Numbered from the stretch's first letter, positions 35,050-47,389 are shown. The stretch is 64,000 nucleotides of DNA from Sycon ciliatum (GCF_964019385.1 NC_088655.1:20134371-20198370), one strand, 5' to 3'. Numbers and translations: made by a program. The notes: a model not told the origin generated them from the letters alone.

Positions 35050-35815
35050 CCCGAACATCAGCTTCTATACCAGATCTCCGTTTTTCGCTGCCTATTCTCT
35101 CTGGATGGCCCTGCCTCTATCAGTAAAATCGTCTTGTGTTCTAAATGATTTCAAGGCCAATATGAAGCTTGTGTTCTAAGAACTGCTAATTCTTCATCCA
35201 GAAGATTTGTTTCTCTTCTCTTTGCCTCGCCCTGTGTAGGTTATTGCCTCCAGTAATTTGTATTTTTTCCTTTTCTTTTTGCATTGTTTTTGCTTACTGC
35301 CATTGCCATAGCTGGAATAGCGCAATAATGTACATGTACAGTACACAGAGTCAGTCTGCGGACTAGCCGTCAATATCTCGTCTACCCCGGGATACCTCAT
35401 ATTCATAAAGGCTGGTTCACTCGCATCTTCTGCTACATGTACTGTATCAGTGTGGGAAAGAACTTTGGAGAAGACGGGTTCGAGCATACAATAATGTATT
35501 GCCATGATTTCTACCCTTCTAATCGTTGAAAACACTATTTGCATGACCTCCGAACCCTTTACCATGCAGACCACCAGCACTGATCAGGTGTATTGTACAC
35601 AATTGTGTAGCCTACATACTAGAACTGTTGTACAATCATGTACATGTGGTTATGCTCCTACCTCCGAAAAGATGCCAAATTATGCTCCAAATTTTCAACC
35701 ACCAAATTATGCCAATAATTATGCCGGCATAATCCGCCAGTGCCTAGCAGCAAGCTTCACCACTGCTACATGTACTAGCTCCGAGAACAGTCATTATAAT
35801 AATAATTATTATAAA

Positions 35816-36436
35816 TGAAGTTGATTGTTCCAACTAGGAACACACGCTTCTTGCCGAACTTGACACTTGACTGACTCACGACTGCCATCCGGAGCACACG
35901 AGGAGCAAGTCGCACCTTCCACTCGGCAAACCTGCAAGAAAGCACCACTCCCTGCTCAATACACGGTGTTTCGGGGAATTCACCCCTCATCAGTTGAGCT
36001 TGAGTAGGCTGAGGAAGATTGTGCCTGAAAAGCAACACTTATAATACTGCTCTCCAGGCCAAACCATCACCAGGGATACAAACTTACAGAGACGCTTTGT
36101 TTCCAGCGCGACAAACACCTCGTGAAGCTCCAGGTGTTTGTCGCGCTGGAAACAAAGCGTCTCTGTAAGTTTGTATCCCTGGTGATGGTTTGGCCTGGAG
36201 AGCAGTATTATAAGTGTTGCTTTTCAGGCACAATCTTCCTCAGCCTACTCAAGCTCAACTGATGAGGGGTGAATTCCCCGAAACACCGTGTATTGAGCAG
36301 GGAGTGGTGCTTTCTTGCAGGTTTGCCGAGTGGAAGGTGCGACTTGCTCCTCGTGTGCTCCGGATGGCAGTCGTGAGTCAGTCAAGTGTCAAGTTCGGCA
36401 AGAAGCGTGTGTTCCTAGTTGGAACAATCAACTTCA
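35816..36436. repeat. 621-bp near-perfect palindrome, 305-bp arms, 11-bp loop
   Basis: Bases 35816-36120 reappear as reverse complement at 36132-36436 with no difference I could detect. The spacer is cgtgaagctcc. Each arm contains a frame of about 70 codons, beginning LFRHNLPQPTQAQLMRGEFP, and possible splice sites (gtaagt and ttttcag). It could be a real recent inverted duplication or a cloning/assembly fold-back artefact. Confidence 0.95.
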
Positions 36437-36758
36437 TGACTATTACCGCCGAAGTCGCAACTTCTAAGTTCGTATTATAAATGATTTGCATAAACATCTT
36501 ACTGGCCGTACTTTCTGATCCAGCTCTGGCTTGACAAGGAGCTGGGTCTTTCGTGAGTTGGTGAAGTATCCGTATTGCTGTTAAAGTGAAGTGATCGTTG
36601 CTTGCAGCTCGTCTCACCGCAACCTGATCTGGCGCAGCCCAAAAGAACGGTTGCACAGGTATGCCACGGCAAATGTATGGAGAAAGCAAATCCCATACGG
36701 AGATCGGGCTCAAAGTCCACTGTACACAAACACAGAAGGGTAAAGAAGGGAAAATAAA

Positions 36759-36912
<154 letters not shown>

Positions 36913-36945
36913 AAAGAACGAAAGAAGTATCTAGCATATCTCTAG

Positions 36946-38172
36946 CTTGCATACGATAAGCCAAACTTGCCAAATCGCCAATAAGTATTGTACATGTACT
37001 TGTATGCTCACGTTGTCATAGCGACCAGGGCAGTGATGACGCACATTCTGTTTAGCTCCGTGAGAGAAGGTCGATCACTGCAGAATTTGGTCATTTTCGA
37101 CTGTCTCATTGTATTCACGATGTGAAAGAAGGGCTGTGTTCAATGCTGTTAGTGCCGTGAACTGTTTATTGGCCTTCTCCTGCATTCCCCTAGGCTGACT
37201 GTAGCCTACGACATGGTTCCTCTAGGAGAAGATGCTTGGTATTCGCCACCTCTCCGGAGAATCTTTCAGCAAACTTTCGAAAGGTACGAAATTATTTCGT
37301 TCTTCAATCTCCACCAACCGTCGTCTCACCTGGCTTCAGAAGATGTTACAAGAGATAGGAGAGTCGCCAGGAAGAAGCATCACATCCAGCTTCAGGAAGT
37401 GGGAAGAGCAAACGGCATAGTCCTTGGTTGGGGTAAATGCTGAACGTCTGATTCGTCCCAACCAAGATTTCAGCACTTTGTTCCTCACTATTCGCCAGTC
37501 TGCTCATGTCTTCGCACTCCAGCTTTCTCCTGTCGGTGTCGCGTGACTCGCGTCCCAGTACACCACCGAGAGGACTACTAATAAACAGTTCACGGCACTA
37601 ACAGCATTGAACACAGCCCTTCTTTCACTTCGTGAATACAATGAGACAAATTGAAAATGACCAAATTCTACACTGATCGACCCCCCCCCCCCCCTCTCTG
37701 ACACTGAGCTAAGTAGAATGTGCCTAATGTTTTTTTAACTGAATACCACAGAACCATCCGAAGCTACACAGCGGGGGTGGTGGCATATTGGATGGAAGTG
37801 GGGGCGGGGCAAAAGTAACTCCTCCGACCAAAGGTCTCGGATTCATGCGCGCCGATACGTAGGAGAAAAGAAACATGTGCATCCAAGAGGGAAGCACGGG
37901 CTTTGCAAACGATAATGGGGATAATTTGAGATTGAAATAGGACAAACTATAGTAAAGCAATGCACTGTGGAAATAGGAAGATGGCGAGAACTGATAATCG
38001 CATAAGGTACGATGACTGGGAGAGACCAGCTAGGTTTAGGCTGAGCGAAGGGGATAATCAAAGAGGGGTAGAACCGTAGAAGGGAGCTGGGCTGCGTCAT
38101 CACTGCGCAGATCGCTATGGCAACGTGAGCATACATTTGGCGATTTGGCAAGTTTGGCTTATCGTATGCAAG
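36946..38172. repeat. 1.2 kb inverted-repeat element, interrupted right arm
   Basis: 36946-37180 (tgcatacgataagccaaact inward) matches the reverse complement of about 37575-38172. The right arm is split by about 360 bp of unrelated sequence at roughly 37722-38085. A related single hairpin lies at 45545-45850. The centre has an open frame of 76 codons with no recognised domain. This is probably a non-autonomous transposon. Confidence 0.75.
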
Positions 38173-38239
38173 CGAGAGCTATGTCATTCGAACCGATATC
38201 AAATTGTCTTTTATCTGAACCCTACTTGAAAAATCGATG

Positions 38240-38987
38240 CACTTGTCCAAAGAAAGAGGGAGCAGCGGTGAGAGCCTAGAGGTGAGACACTGAGAGCATG
38301 CCTCAGAGTCTATGAGGGGTGAGCCAAATATTGCCCTGCTAGCACTATAGTAGGCGTGTGTTCGCCGTCAGGCAAGCGATGACACATACATGTACGCAAC
38401 CTCCGTGACTGTCGCATTAGCTGCCACGAGACCAAGGAGGTAGGTCCAGTGGCGAATCGTTCACCTGACCTCACATTGTGAGAATCAACACTGCTTGGAA
38501 AGTAGCAGTTCGAATGTCTATTGCAGTATTGGAGAGAAAATAAAAATATAAAAGCGCTGTCATGCTACCGTTATCGCATACAGTAGCTACCGGTGTGCGA
38601 TGCCAGACGTGAGTGCAGGCAGGTGCGAGAGGAGGTAGGGATCCTCGCGCCTTTTCGGGACTGTCACTTGGTTGTTTGGGACGAGTGACTGATCGCGTGG
38701 TCTAGCTCTAGAATTTTGCAGACCAGACAGTTGGTTTGAGACGCCGCGCCACCGCGCTAAATCGATCCCTGGACTGGTACTACTACTAGTGGTAGCTCCC
38801 TAGATCCCTGTCGAACTGTCCTGGCCGTAGACCTCATCTACACTCGTACTACAAGTATCTCCACGATCACGGAAAGTCGTCATCTGGTCATGCCATTCAC
38901 ACAGTCATAACTGCTCCGATCCGGGACCTATACTGGCTATAGCGACTAGCGCAGGTCTTCTCTCTGTTTGCAAAGCTCCACACAACT
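38240..38987. other. non-coding, nothing recognised
   Basis: No gene or repeat could be supported. Confidence 0.4.
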
Positions 38988-40258
38988 AGGGCTCAAACGG
39001 TCACGGTTTTACCCCTGACGGTTAACTGCTAAGCTAACGGTCGGTTAACCGGTTATAACCTATAAGCCACGGCAATCCTGCGGACTCTTTTTTAACCGTA
39101 TATTTGACTATACTCATTCAAAAAATGTACCCTATTCAGTACAACGCACACTTGTACATTCTCTTGCATGCTCATTCATACATACTCTCACACCAAGAGA
39201 CCAGATATGACCGAGTTGACAGCCCAGAAATTGCGTACGCGTGCGACAGCCCGCGAAAGTGCACACTTTGCAACGACCTGATACTTGAAAAATTGACTGA
39301 AAAGTTACTGCGTAACCGTTATCTTTATCGGTTAACCGTTAATTCTTCGTAACCGGTCTGCAACCGGTTAAAGGGGAAGTTAAGGCAAAAATTAAAATTT
39401 CACCAGTTGTAGTCTTCGGGGTGCTGAGTCGAATGGTCGTGGTCCGAGGAAGCTGAGACGCTCCCTTCCTACTTGAATCCCAATCGAACTCGCGCACTTC
39501 CACCGAAACTGGGTGACTGCGCCCTACGAGATGGGGATTTGTATGCAAAATGTCACTAAAAGCGCCATTTCGTTCTTATAAAAGCACGGATGACCGCGAT
39601 TGGCCCATATGTTGTAGTCTTTTGGACGCTGAGTCGACTGGGGTTGGTCCGAAAAGGCTGCGATGCAGCGTTCCTCCTTTATTCCCAATCGAACATGGTT
39701 GAACAAGTGGTCACGTGCTCCTGGGTGCCCAAATCACCTGGTCACCACGCCAGCAGGTGACAACTTTCACACCAAGGTTCAACTCGAGTTCAACTCGAGT
39801 GACAGGACTGCACCCAAAAAAGGTCAAACAGGCTAGTAAGTTGTACCCTGCAGGCACGGTGACCAGGTGACTGGCGTACGCAGGAGCACGTGACCGCTTC
39901 TTCAACCATGTTCGATTGGGAATAAAGGAGGAACGCTGCATCGCAGCCTTTTCGGACCAAAACCAGTCGACTCAGCGTCCAAAAGACTACAACATATGGG
40001 CCAATCGCGGTCATCCGTGCTTTTATAAGAACGAAATGGCGCTTTTAGTGACATTTTGCATACAAATCCCCATCTCGTAGGGCGCAGTCACCCAGTTTCG
40101 GTGGAAGTGCGCGAGTTCGATTGGGATTCAAGTAGGAAGGGAGCGTCTCAGCTTCCTCGGACCACGACCATTCGACTCAGCACCCCGAAGACTACAACTG
40201 GTGAAATTTTAATTTTTGCCTTAAATTCCCCTTTAATCGGACTAATCGTTTGAGCCCT
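38988..40258. mobile_element. hAT-like MITE split by another element
   Basis: The left end agggctcaaacgg pairs with cgtttgagccct at the right. Outside the insertion the interior is dominated by cggttaaccg words. Flanking 8-mers acacaact and acacacaa are similar but not identical. The element is interrupted at TTAA by the fold-back element 39372-40232. Confidence 0.75.
39372..40232. mobile_element. 861-bp TTAA-target fold-back element, copy 1
   Basis: It is exactly flanked by TTAA (39368-39371 and 40233-40236), the piggyBac-type target. The ends aggggaagttaaggc and gccttaaattcccct lead into arms of about 400 bp that nearly meet in the middle. A second copy is at 56452-57327. No transposase is present. 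Confidence 0.92.
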
Positions 40259-40266
40259 ACACACAA

Positions 40267-40287
40267 CCCCCCCCCCCCCCCCCCCCC
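40267..40287. repeat. poly-C run
   Basis: About 21 consecutive C. Confidence 0.95.
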
Positions 40288-40654
40288 GCCACCTCCCACC
40301 AGCGGACGAAGCGCCACCAAGCAGCTAGCTCACCTACAATGTACACTGCATGCTACAGCCTACTGACAGTCTGTAGTAGTAGTACAATGTCATGCTACTG
40401 CGGTGTCCTCATGTAATTTGGTACTCAGATCAAGTGCAGCGGTCGAGGAGGCAGCTGAAAAAGGTAGAGAGAAGAGTTGACCACCTTCCGAAAATCCTTT
40501 CGACTTTGAAGTTTCGTGCACCGTCTTTCAGCAGACAAGTTTTTTTCTAACCTCGTTCGGTGACTCAAGTACGCCGTTGGAATCTCGCAGTCTAGCCCAG
40601 CTTGGTTTGAAACAGCGGTAAGCACGATCGGATGCGTTCTTCCTTCCCCGTTTC

Positions 40655-40975
40655 TCACCCTTCGGCTGTGGGTTGATGTGAAGCTAGCACACTCCTAATG
40701 GCTTCATTAATTATATTTGGCGACGCAATGGTTGTTTTCAAATGTACGTTCCGGTTGGCTTCGCCACAAGAATAGTGATTGAATGAATTGTCATTTTGAC
40801 CATCAATATTTTGACCCTGCCATGGGTTCAGAATCACCTGTGTTTGAGAATGTGTTGGTCTACCCAAGGGAATGAATCGTGTGAATGGTGCATTTCCGAA
40901 GTTAGTCGCCGCTTGCGTTGGAGTGTAGGTCGATGTTTTCTCCCCTTCGTTGTGATTGTATTTTGATGTCGTGCA
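40655..40975 (-). CDS. candidate terminal exon, unknown protein
   Basis: The acceptor gtttgcag gives phase 0 and 106 codons to a stop at 40655. The sequence is polar and rich in Asn, Gln and Thr, with CTTSKYNHNEGEKTSTYTPT near the start. It could pair with the short candidate first exon at 43781-43813, which also ends in phase 0. No domain was recognised. Confidence 0.25.
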   Translation of the reverse strand, partial: CTTSKYNHNEGEKTSTYTPTQAATNFGNAPFTRFIPLGRPTHSQTQVILNPWQGQNIDGQNDNSFNHYSCGEANRNVHLKTTIASPNIINEAIRSVLASHQPTAEG

Positions 40976-41256
40976 CTGCAAACAGCTCGGTGAAGAGAAT
41001 CTATGCGTGCGGACGCCTCGTGCTAGGGCGTTTGGGCGCAGGAAACCGCGGGTGCTGGCAGTCGCATCCCGCAACAGGAAATTTGTCCGAATACTTGTAC
41101 CTGAGCAGCCGTCCCATCGGATCTCGAAGGACTAGGTGAGTTTCATTCATGGCATCATGTACTGTTATCCCCCAACGGGATGATCGCTGTGGACGTAATG
41201 CGTATTGATTCAGACGCGTTGTGGCGACACAACTGTTTCTACCGTTTTACTTCTAA

Positions 41257-43226
41257 GAGACATGGTTAGCATTTTACCGTTCACGCTATTTTCGACGGTC
41301 GGCCTATACCGTTTTTGTGTGTGTAGACATGGCATTTTACCGTTCACGCGCTAGATCCAACGGTGCTCGTACCCAACACCCAAAATACCGTCGGTTTGGT
41401 ACCATTTCGACGATTGAAAGCTCTGTTTAGCGGGAGAACGAAACGGTAAGATTCCAACTAGGATTACCAGTCCTGGAGATGTCCTAGATAGGACATCACG
41501 GAACCCAGCATGCCCCAGCATACATGCTATGCTGTTCCCATAGTAATCGTGACACGTGACTCAAAACTTTGTGTCGCGTCCGAGGAAGATGAACATGTCG
41601 CACTCAAAACAAACGCAACGAAGGCCTTTCGTCTCAAAAGTAAAGAGTTGTCGTTCTCCTGGCGGCTTGCCTCAAGCGAGTCGAGATTCGTATCTTGCCT
41701 CTTGCCTTCACGAATTTATTCTCCTCGTTGTGGAGTACGCCTGGACAAAGGAACTGGCAAGCGAATCGTTTTGGTCGCATTGAAAATAATAATTGCAAGT
41801 GCACAAGAGGATTGGCGAAGCAATTTGTGTTCGCACTTTCACCAGAGCAGTAGCTGCTGCTGCGATAAAGTTTTTACTTTCGCCATTGGTTTCAGGCAGC
41901 AGAAGGATCTGGCTGAAAGCGATGGCGATACGTCCATGACCACCACGTCCTGGGTTGATATCCAAGAAAGACCGTCCAAGGTCCAGTTTTAGCCAAGAGC
42001 TGTCGTATCCAAGAAATCAAAAACGCCAACAGCAAGCTTCGGCCAAATAATATCTTCCAGGCAGTATTTTACGGGCCTAGCGCCTGCTGCCTCGTCTTCC
42101 TCCTCTGCATGGCCAGGTTTGGGGCGAAATGAACGCACGGGGCGTGAAGAAACCAGGGAGTAGTACTCCTCCCTGGAAGAAACATGCCAAAGGCCAAACA
42201 TCGAACCAATCGTTTCCAAAGAAGTGCCGCGTGGCTACGAGAAACCCCACATGAAATCCCCAAACGGAAACGGCCATTCGGTCGGGTATTCGATGGCGAA
42301 TCGAATATACACTACCTCAATCCCCGCCGATGTCTGATATTCTCCGCCTATTCCCTCAAACTTGACCAATTCGGAAAGAAATCCATCGCCATTACAATCG
42401 TGCATCCTCCACATACATTCAGAAATGCTCACACAGCACTTCTTTTCATCGCGTGTGCGCGACCGACGCTTCCATGACAACTCTGGGACAGGTAACCAAT
42501 CAGACTCATTCAGAGTGCGATGTCCTAGATAGGACATCTCCCCGACTGATTACGTCACAAGGCGATCGTTGTATCAGGAGTGAGGACTCAGAAGCCGAAC
42601 TGCTATTAGGGACCATCGCAAAAGTTCGCAGAAGCCCCTGGAACGAAGAGCATACGTTTGGGGGGGGGGGGGGGGGGGGGGGGAGGGAGTCGGTGTCGAA
42701 AATCGCAAACCGGGCTTCAATTCAAAAAAGTATTGACGACATGTAGGAGCTGATATAGATTAGCATGCCATCACAGCCGGCGTAAATCGCTTGTCAGGAC
42801 GCGTAGTCCATTCATGCAACTGCGCGTGTCGCGTAGCTGGCTGCCTGTACACTGTGTGTAGTCTAGTACCAAGAGTCCATAAAACGCGTGGTTTATGGAC
42901 TCTTGCTAGTACTAGTACTAGCAGGGGTTCATATAGGGTTTATGAACCCCTGCTGTGTAGTATAATATAATAATTATTATGTGTGAGCATCCAAGTGAAA
43001 TAATGAAGCCCATATTGTGACTGTCGTTTCGTTTGAGGGGGGAGGGAGGGGGGTCAGGCCCGAAACTAACGGTCTTCGTTTCGGGGGCTTCTGCGAACTT
43101 TTGCGATGGTCCCTAACCGTGTCTCGAAAAAACACAAAAAAAAAACAGTAGACTTGCCCTCTACAGGCCGACCATCGAAAATAGCGTGAACGGTAAAATA
43201 CTAAAATGCTAACCATGTCTAATGTC
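41257..43226. mobile_element. ~2 kb element with inverted ends and nested transposon
   Basis: The segment ggttagcattttaccgttca at 41264 reappears inverted near 43200, followed by ctattttcgacggtcgg in both arms. A second inverted pair, gaccatcgcaaaagttcgca (42611) and its complement (43090), lies inside. Poly-G at 42661-42683 faces a gaggggggag segment near 43035. Confidence 0.6.
41462..42553. mobile_element. ~1.1 kb nested element with palindromic subterminal box
   Basis: The ends pair as gattaccagtcctggagatg and catctccccgactgattac. Each end carries the perfect 20-bp palindrome gatgtcctagataggacatc (41479 and 42519). Open frames up to 160 codons inside show no domain I recognise. It may be a transposon carrying captured sequence. 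Confidence 0.6.
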
Positions 43227-43780
43227 TCAGTACAAAGCCCAGTAAATATTTCCATTGGTCCCTAAGAGGCATGTTAGATCTGGACACGCTAAGTTGTCTG
43301 GGTGCTAGCCCAAAATGCGTATGTAAGGCGAGACCAAAATAAAATGGAGATTCCCAGGCAGGACCCATGTGAAATTGGTGCGGGCGGGCGAATTTAATTT
43401 TGTATTTTTTTCCCATGAATGATTCAATATGTACATGTACATGAGTACATGTGTGCATGACATGTTGAACTTTTTTTACAGCATTTTCGGATAATTTTTA
43501 TTCAATTCTTTTACAGACAACAGGTACGTGGCTTACCCGTTCAATTATTTTTCTATATTTCGGCCAACGATGGCCCTGATCTGTACATCAGGGAGTCGTA
43601 CAAGCTCGGGTTTGTGTGACTCCACGTCACAGATCTACTCACACGATCAGTACTGTACATGTATGAACTGTTCCAAAAAAATTGGCTTTGGGTCGATTTT
43701 GGTGCGGGAGCCTCTACTTCCTCCGCGTCATCGAAACCGTCGCAGCTTGACTTTTGATATAAAACGGGGTATTTACTCAC

Positions 43781-43813
43781 CAGCACTCGTACCAGAGGCA
43801 AGGAATCGGACAT
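43781..43813 (-). CDS. candidate first coding exon
   Basis: ATG opens an 11-codon frame, MSDSLPLVRVL, that ends at a strong gtgagt donor in phase 0. A minus-strand gene could start here, with its continuation perhaps at 40655-40975. The evidence is weak. Confidence 0.22.
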
Positions 43814-43829
43814 AGGCGATAGTCATCAG

Positions 43830-44780
43830 TAATGGGTGACGGCAAAGTTCTATTTTCTGTTATTGGAAGCTGAAATTTTTGAACTAGACGCAATTTCTTC
43901 GCTGATGTTGCTGCGATGGTAATTTCGACTCGCTGAGATCAGTCAGGTGTTGCAGCCTGCACATTTCTCGTGCTTATGGCCATTCACTCAAGCCTCATCA
44001 CTGTTTTACCTTAGCTGGGGTGAGAATGACTTCGTGGAACGGGTGGCAGCGCTTGGTGAAACATCGAGGGGTCAGCAAACTAAATGCATGCAACAGCGAT
44101 AAAATTTGTCGCTCTGGCTGAGACACTCAATACATGATTGTACCTGCAAGAGCCGTGTAGACTCTACACGTAGTGCTAGTGATGCACGCGCAGGTGCCGT
44201 ACCAGTGATGCTGAAAAAGAGGGCGCGCTGGACATGATAGAACACTTACCTGCATGAGCTGTGACCACACAGCTAAAATAAATGGTCATGCCACGGCTAA
44301 AAAAAGTTCATTTCAAGATCGAGGTGATACCGCCGACGGTAATCAACCGACCTCGCAACGATCGTGTATTCTTACTAGGCTTCGTTGGTGGTGAAGTAGA
44401 AATCATCCAGAGCTAGCAGACGACAAGCATAGCAGCTCTTGTCCTGTGGAGAAAGTCAAAGCGTTTGAGATGAGGTGCGACCGACTTTCAACCTTCCTTG
44501 AAATATTTCGGAACGATATTTTTGCGTCCATTGACATCAGCGACGACGAGGACTTCATCTCTGCATGAAAACTTTCAGTCCAACTGTCCTGGAACGTTAC
44601 TCTAGTCTTCAGACTATCATCCTGTGTAATAAGTTTTGAATGGTTTAGCTTATGGAGTTGTCAGTAACAAGTGACAAGTCACTGGTCAAACTGCGACAAT
44701 TTCGATGACGCGGAGGAAGTATTTTTTTGGTCTCGCCTAAACGTGGTACAAGCACAGAATGCACTACTCTCCTGAACTCT
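43830..44780. other. non-coding, nothing recognised
   Basis: No supported gene or repeat. Confidence 0.4.
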
Positions 44781-44899
44781 CAGACTCTACATGCATGTTC
44801 AGTCAACTTCGCTAACAACGACTACGGATATAACGACAATTCGCGAATAGCGACAGACTTTTCATGCCCAGAGCAAAGTCCATTCTACCTGTATACATA

Positions 44900-45311
44900 C
44901 AGTCAACTTCGCTTATAACGACATTCGGCGGGGCATCAAAAAAGTGTCCTTATTTGCGAAGTGTCGTTATACCCGAAGTCTCATTATATGTATTACAGTT
45001 GGATGGGACTTCGCTCTGGACATGGAGAGTCTGTCGTTATTCGCGAATTGTCGTTATATCCGCAGTCGTTATATCCGCAGTCGTTATATCTGCAGTCGTT
45101 ATATCCGCAGTCGTTATATCCGCAGTCGTTATATCCGCAGTCGTTATATCCGCAGTCGTTATATCCGCAGTCGTTATATCCGCAGTCGTTATATCCGCAG
45201 TCGTTATTAGCCAAGTTGACTGTATAATGAGACTTCGGGTATAACGACACTTCGCGAATAAGTACACTTTTTTGATGCCCGGCCGAGTATCGTTATACGC
45301 AAAATTGACTG
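44900..45311. mobile_element. 412-bp MITE with 15-bp tandem core
   Basis: The left end cagtcaacttcgcttataac pairs with gttatacgcaaaattgactg. TA flanks it (44898-44899, 45312-45313). The core 45051-45200 is ten copies of tcgttatatccgcag plus a partial copy. The unit shares ttcgcttataacg with the terminal repeat. A partial relative starts near 44801. Confidence 0.92.
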
Positions 45312-45313
45312 TA

Positions 45314-45457
45314 CAGGGTTGCTCAATGAAATCCAGTCGCGTCACTCAAGTACACGCCGGGCGTTCCATGGACCTAGACGTGTGAACACTAGGGGCTGTG
45401 AAATGGTGCAAGGCGCAAACTTGAGAGTTCACGACTGGATTTCAGTGAGCAGGACTG
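45314..45457. mobile_element. 144-bp MITE abutting its neighbour at a shared TA
   Basis: The ends cagggttgctcaatgaaatc and gatttcagtgagcaggactg are inverted. The left TA (45312-45313) is also the right TA of the preceding MITE. The right TA is at 45458-45459. Confidence 0.88.
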
Positions 45458-45544
45458 TACACGCTTGTATTGGGCACTCTAGCATAAGAGATGCTGTATT
45501 CTACCGTAGGATCCCACAGATAGGCTCACTATCTCGTTGGAGAG

Positions 45545-45850
45545 TTCTTGTATGATGCACGTTGCCATAGCGACCAAAGCAGTGATGGTGCACATTCCGC
45601 TTCCATTGTGAATACAATAAGACAATTGAAAATTACAAAATCCTGATGTGATTGACCGTCTCTCTCGTGGAGCTAAGTGGAATGTGCGTCATGACTGCGC
45701 TGGTCGCTATGGCAACGTGGATCATGCAATTGGCGATTTGGTAAGCATGGTTCACTGTATACAAGCGAGAGATATGTCATTCGAACCGACGTCAAATCGA
45801 CGTCAAATCGTCTTTCACGCTGAACCCTAATTCACAAATCGATGCATTTC
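45545..45850. repeat. hairpin relative of the 36946-38172 element
   Basis: gttgccatagcgaccaaagc (45561) faces its near complement gctggtcgctatggcaac (45699). Adjacent words such as caagcgagagatatgtcatt also occur at 38169. The duplicated word cgacgtcaaat occurs near 45787. Confidence 0.7.
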
Positions 45851-46164
45851 CCCTGAAATTTATGTTGATTGTGTTGGTAATCGGATGGCCCAAGCGAAAA
45901 CAAGTTGTGCTGCCATCGGGGACAGTCAATTCCAGTGCACGAGTGCTAGGCGGGACGTGAGAAAGTTGAATTACAAAGGCAGCGTGCCCTGCATTGACCC
46001 ATGATCATAGTCCAACACTCTCCGTCATGGACTCTAGTTTTAGCAGTATTAGCTGGTTCATATTCCCGCTGATTTTCTCGCTACTTCTGAGTCATATTCC
46101 TGCATGTCAGTAAGACTATGCCCAGGCGTAGAGCTTGAACATGATAACGTCATGATGACGGTGC

Positions 46165-47252
46165 ACCCCCCCCCCTAAAAATGTCGACCTAGTTTCAGCA
46201 TGCACATAATGACCATGAATGACATACACCAGCCATCCTACACATATGCGGCCGTGCACCCCTCTAAAAGGGTGACCAGGTACGCCCCTGTGTACACACA
46301 CCAAGATGCAGATGCTGCACACTGAACCATGCAACAACACTCTCAGGTTCAGCCTGTCTTCAACAATGGCCCTAGCCGTGGGCCGGTGAGCACGAGCGAT
46401 AACCATATAACACCCGGCTCAGTTCAATCACACCCGTACACATGCAAACACGCCCCCCCCCCCCCCACCCACACACACATACGTGCACATGCACATCCAT
46501 CTGTGGCAGCAGAAAGAAACAGTGGACTAACGATATTTCAGCCATTCTGCCATTTCAACTCCAACTGCACGTGAAAACTCGTTGAAGTAAGTTTGTCCCG
46601 TGTGAGGAAGGAAACTGTAAATCACTGGGCTTCCGATTGGGCCAGATAATGGATCCCAACCCCGTTTACAAGTGTCTGGTGTCTGGCTCGCAACGTAACT
46701 CGTTACGTACCGATATTAGATAGTGGTGTCCACTCTGCTAAATAATTTTGAATGGTTATAATATACAACAATTTTACAATTCGCACATCATGACTACTTA
46801 CCACCTGCCAATTGCCGACCAGACTCGTAGTTCCGAAACTCGAATGGCTGATGTTTTATTTTTAGTGCACGCACTGTGCACTCCGTCGGACGACGAGCTA
46901 GAATGACGAATGCAGACCTACAAGGCGACACACGATGCCAAAGTGGAGGAACAATTCGCGGCAGCGTACCTAAAACCGTGCTCGCTGATCCACAGGCGTT
47001 ATCGTCGTCGTCCTACAGCTGTTCCGCGTTCAAGGACTTGACCACGGTCCAATTATCCGGCTTCCAGAAGGTAGAGCCTTGCGATCGTCCGAAATGCGCA
47101 AGAACTTGTAAAAAGGTTATACATGTAGATAGATCTACAATCCCCATGATAATCAAGGAATTTTTTTAATAATCACCGTTCTTCTCGAGTCTTGGAAGTC
47201 AAGACTTGAGACGAGTGAAGTCTCGCGATCACAGCATAGCGCCTGTCTCCAT
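46165..47252 (+). repeat. 1.1 kb dispersed repeat, copy 2
   Basis: Direct-orientation partner of 31877-33022, with small deletions and a different poly-C tract (46453-46466). Confidence 0.85.
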
Positions 47253-47295
47253 CAACGACTACGTAAGTCGTTGAGTACAGATTCTATGCGGAGGT

Positions 47296-47389
47296 ACAGT
47301 GCAGGCAACTGAAATCCGACCCCCTGAGCGGCGATGAGCGGTGGGTGATGTGAGCTCAGGGGGTCGGATTTCAGTTGCCAGCACTGCAC
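47296..47389. repeat. hairpin with ~34-bp arms
   Basis: cagtgcaggcaactgaaatc at the left pairs with gatttcagttgccagcactg at the right, and the arms continue through gaccccctgagc. The loop is about 23 bases, ggcgatgagcggtgggtgat. It is probably a minimal MITE. Confidence 0.88.

Noticed and set aside
37213-37443. 76-codon frame in the centre of an inverted-repeat element as a transposase
   Set aside because: No transposase motif was visible and it is too short to support a call.
42373-42410. EF-hand-like loop DCNGDGFLSELV on the minus strand
   Set aside because: Only one loop, lacking the final Glu, inside a transposon-like segment with no supporting helices.
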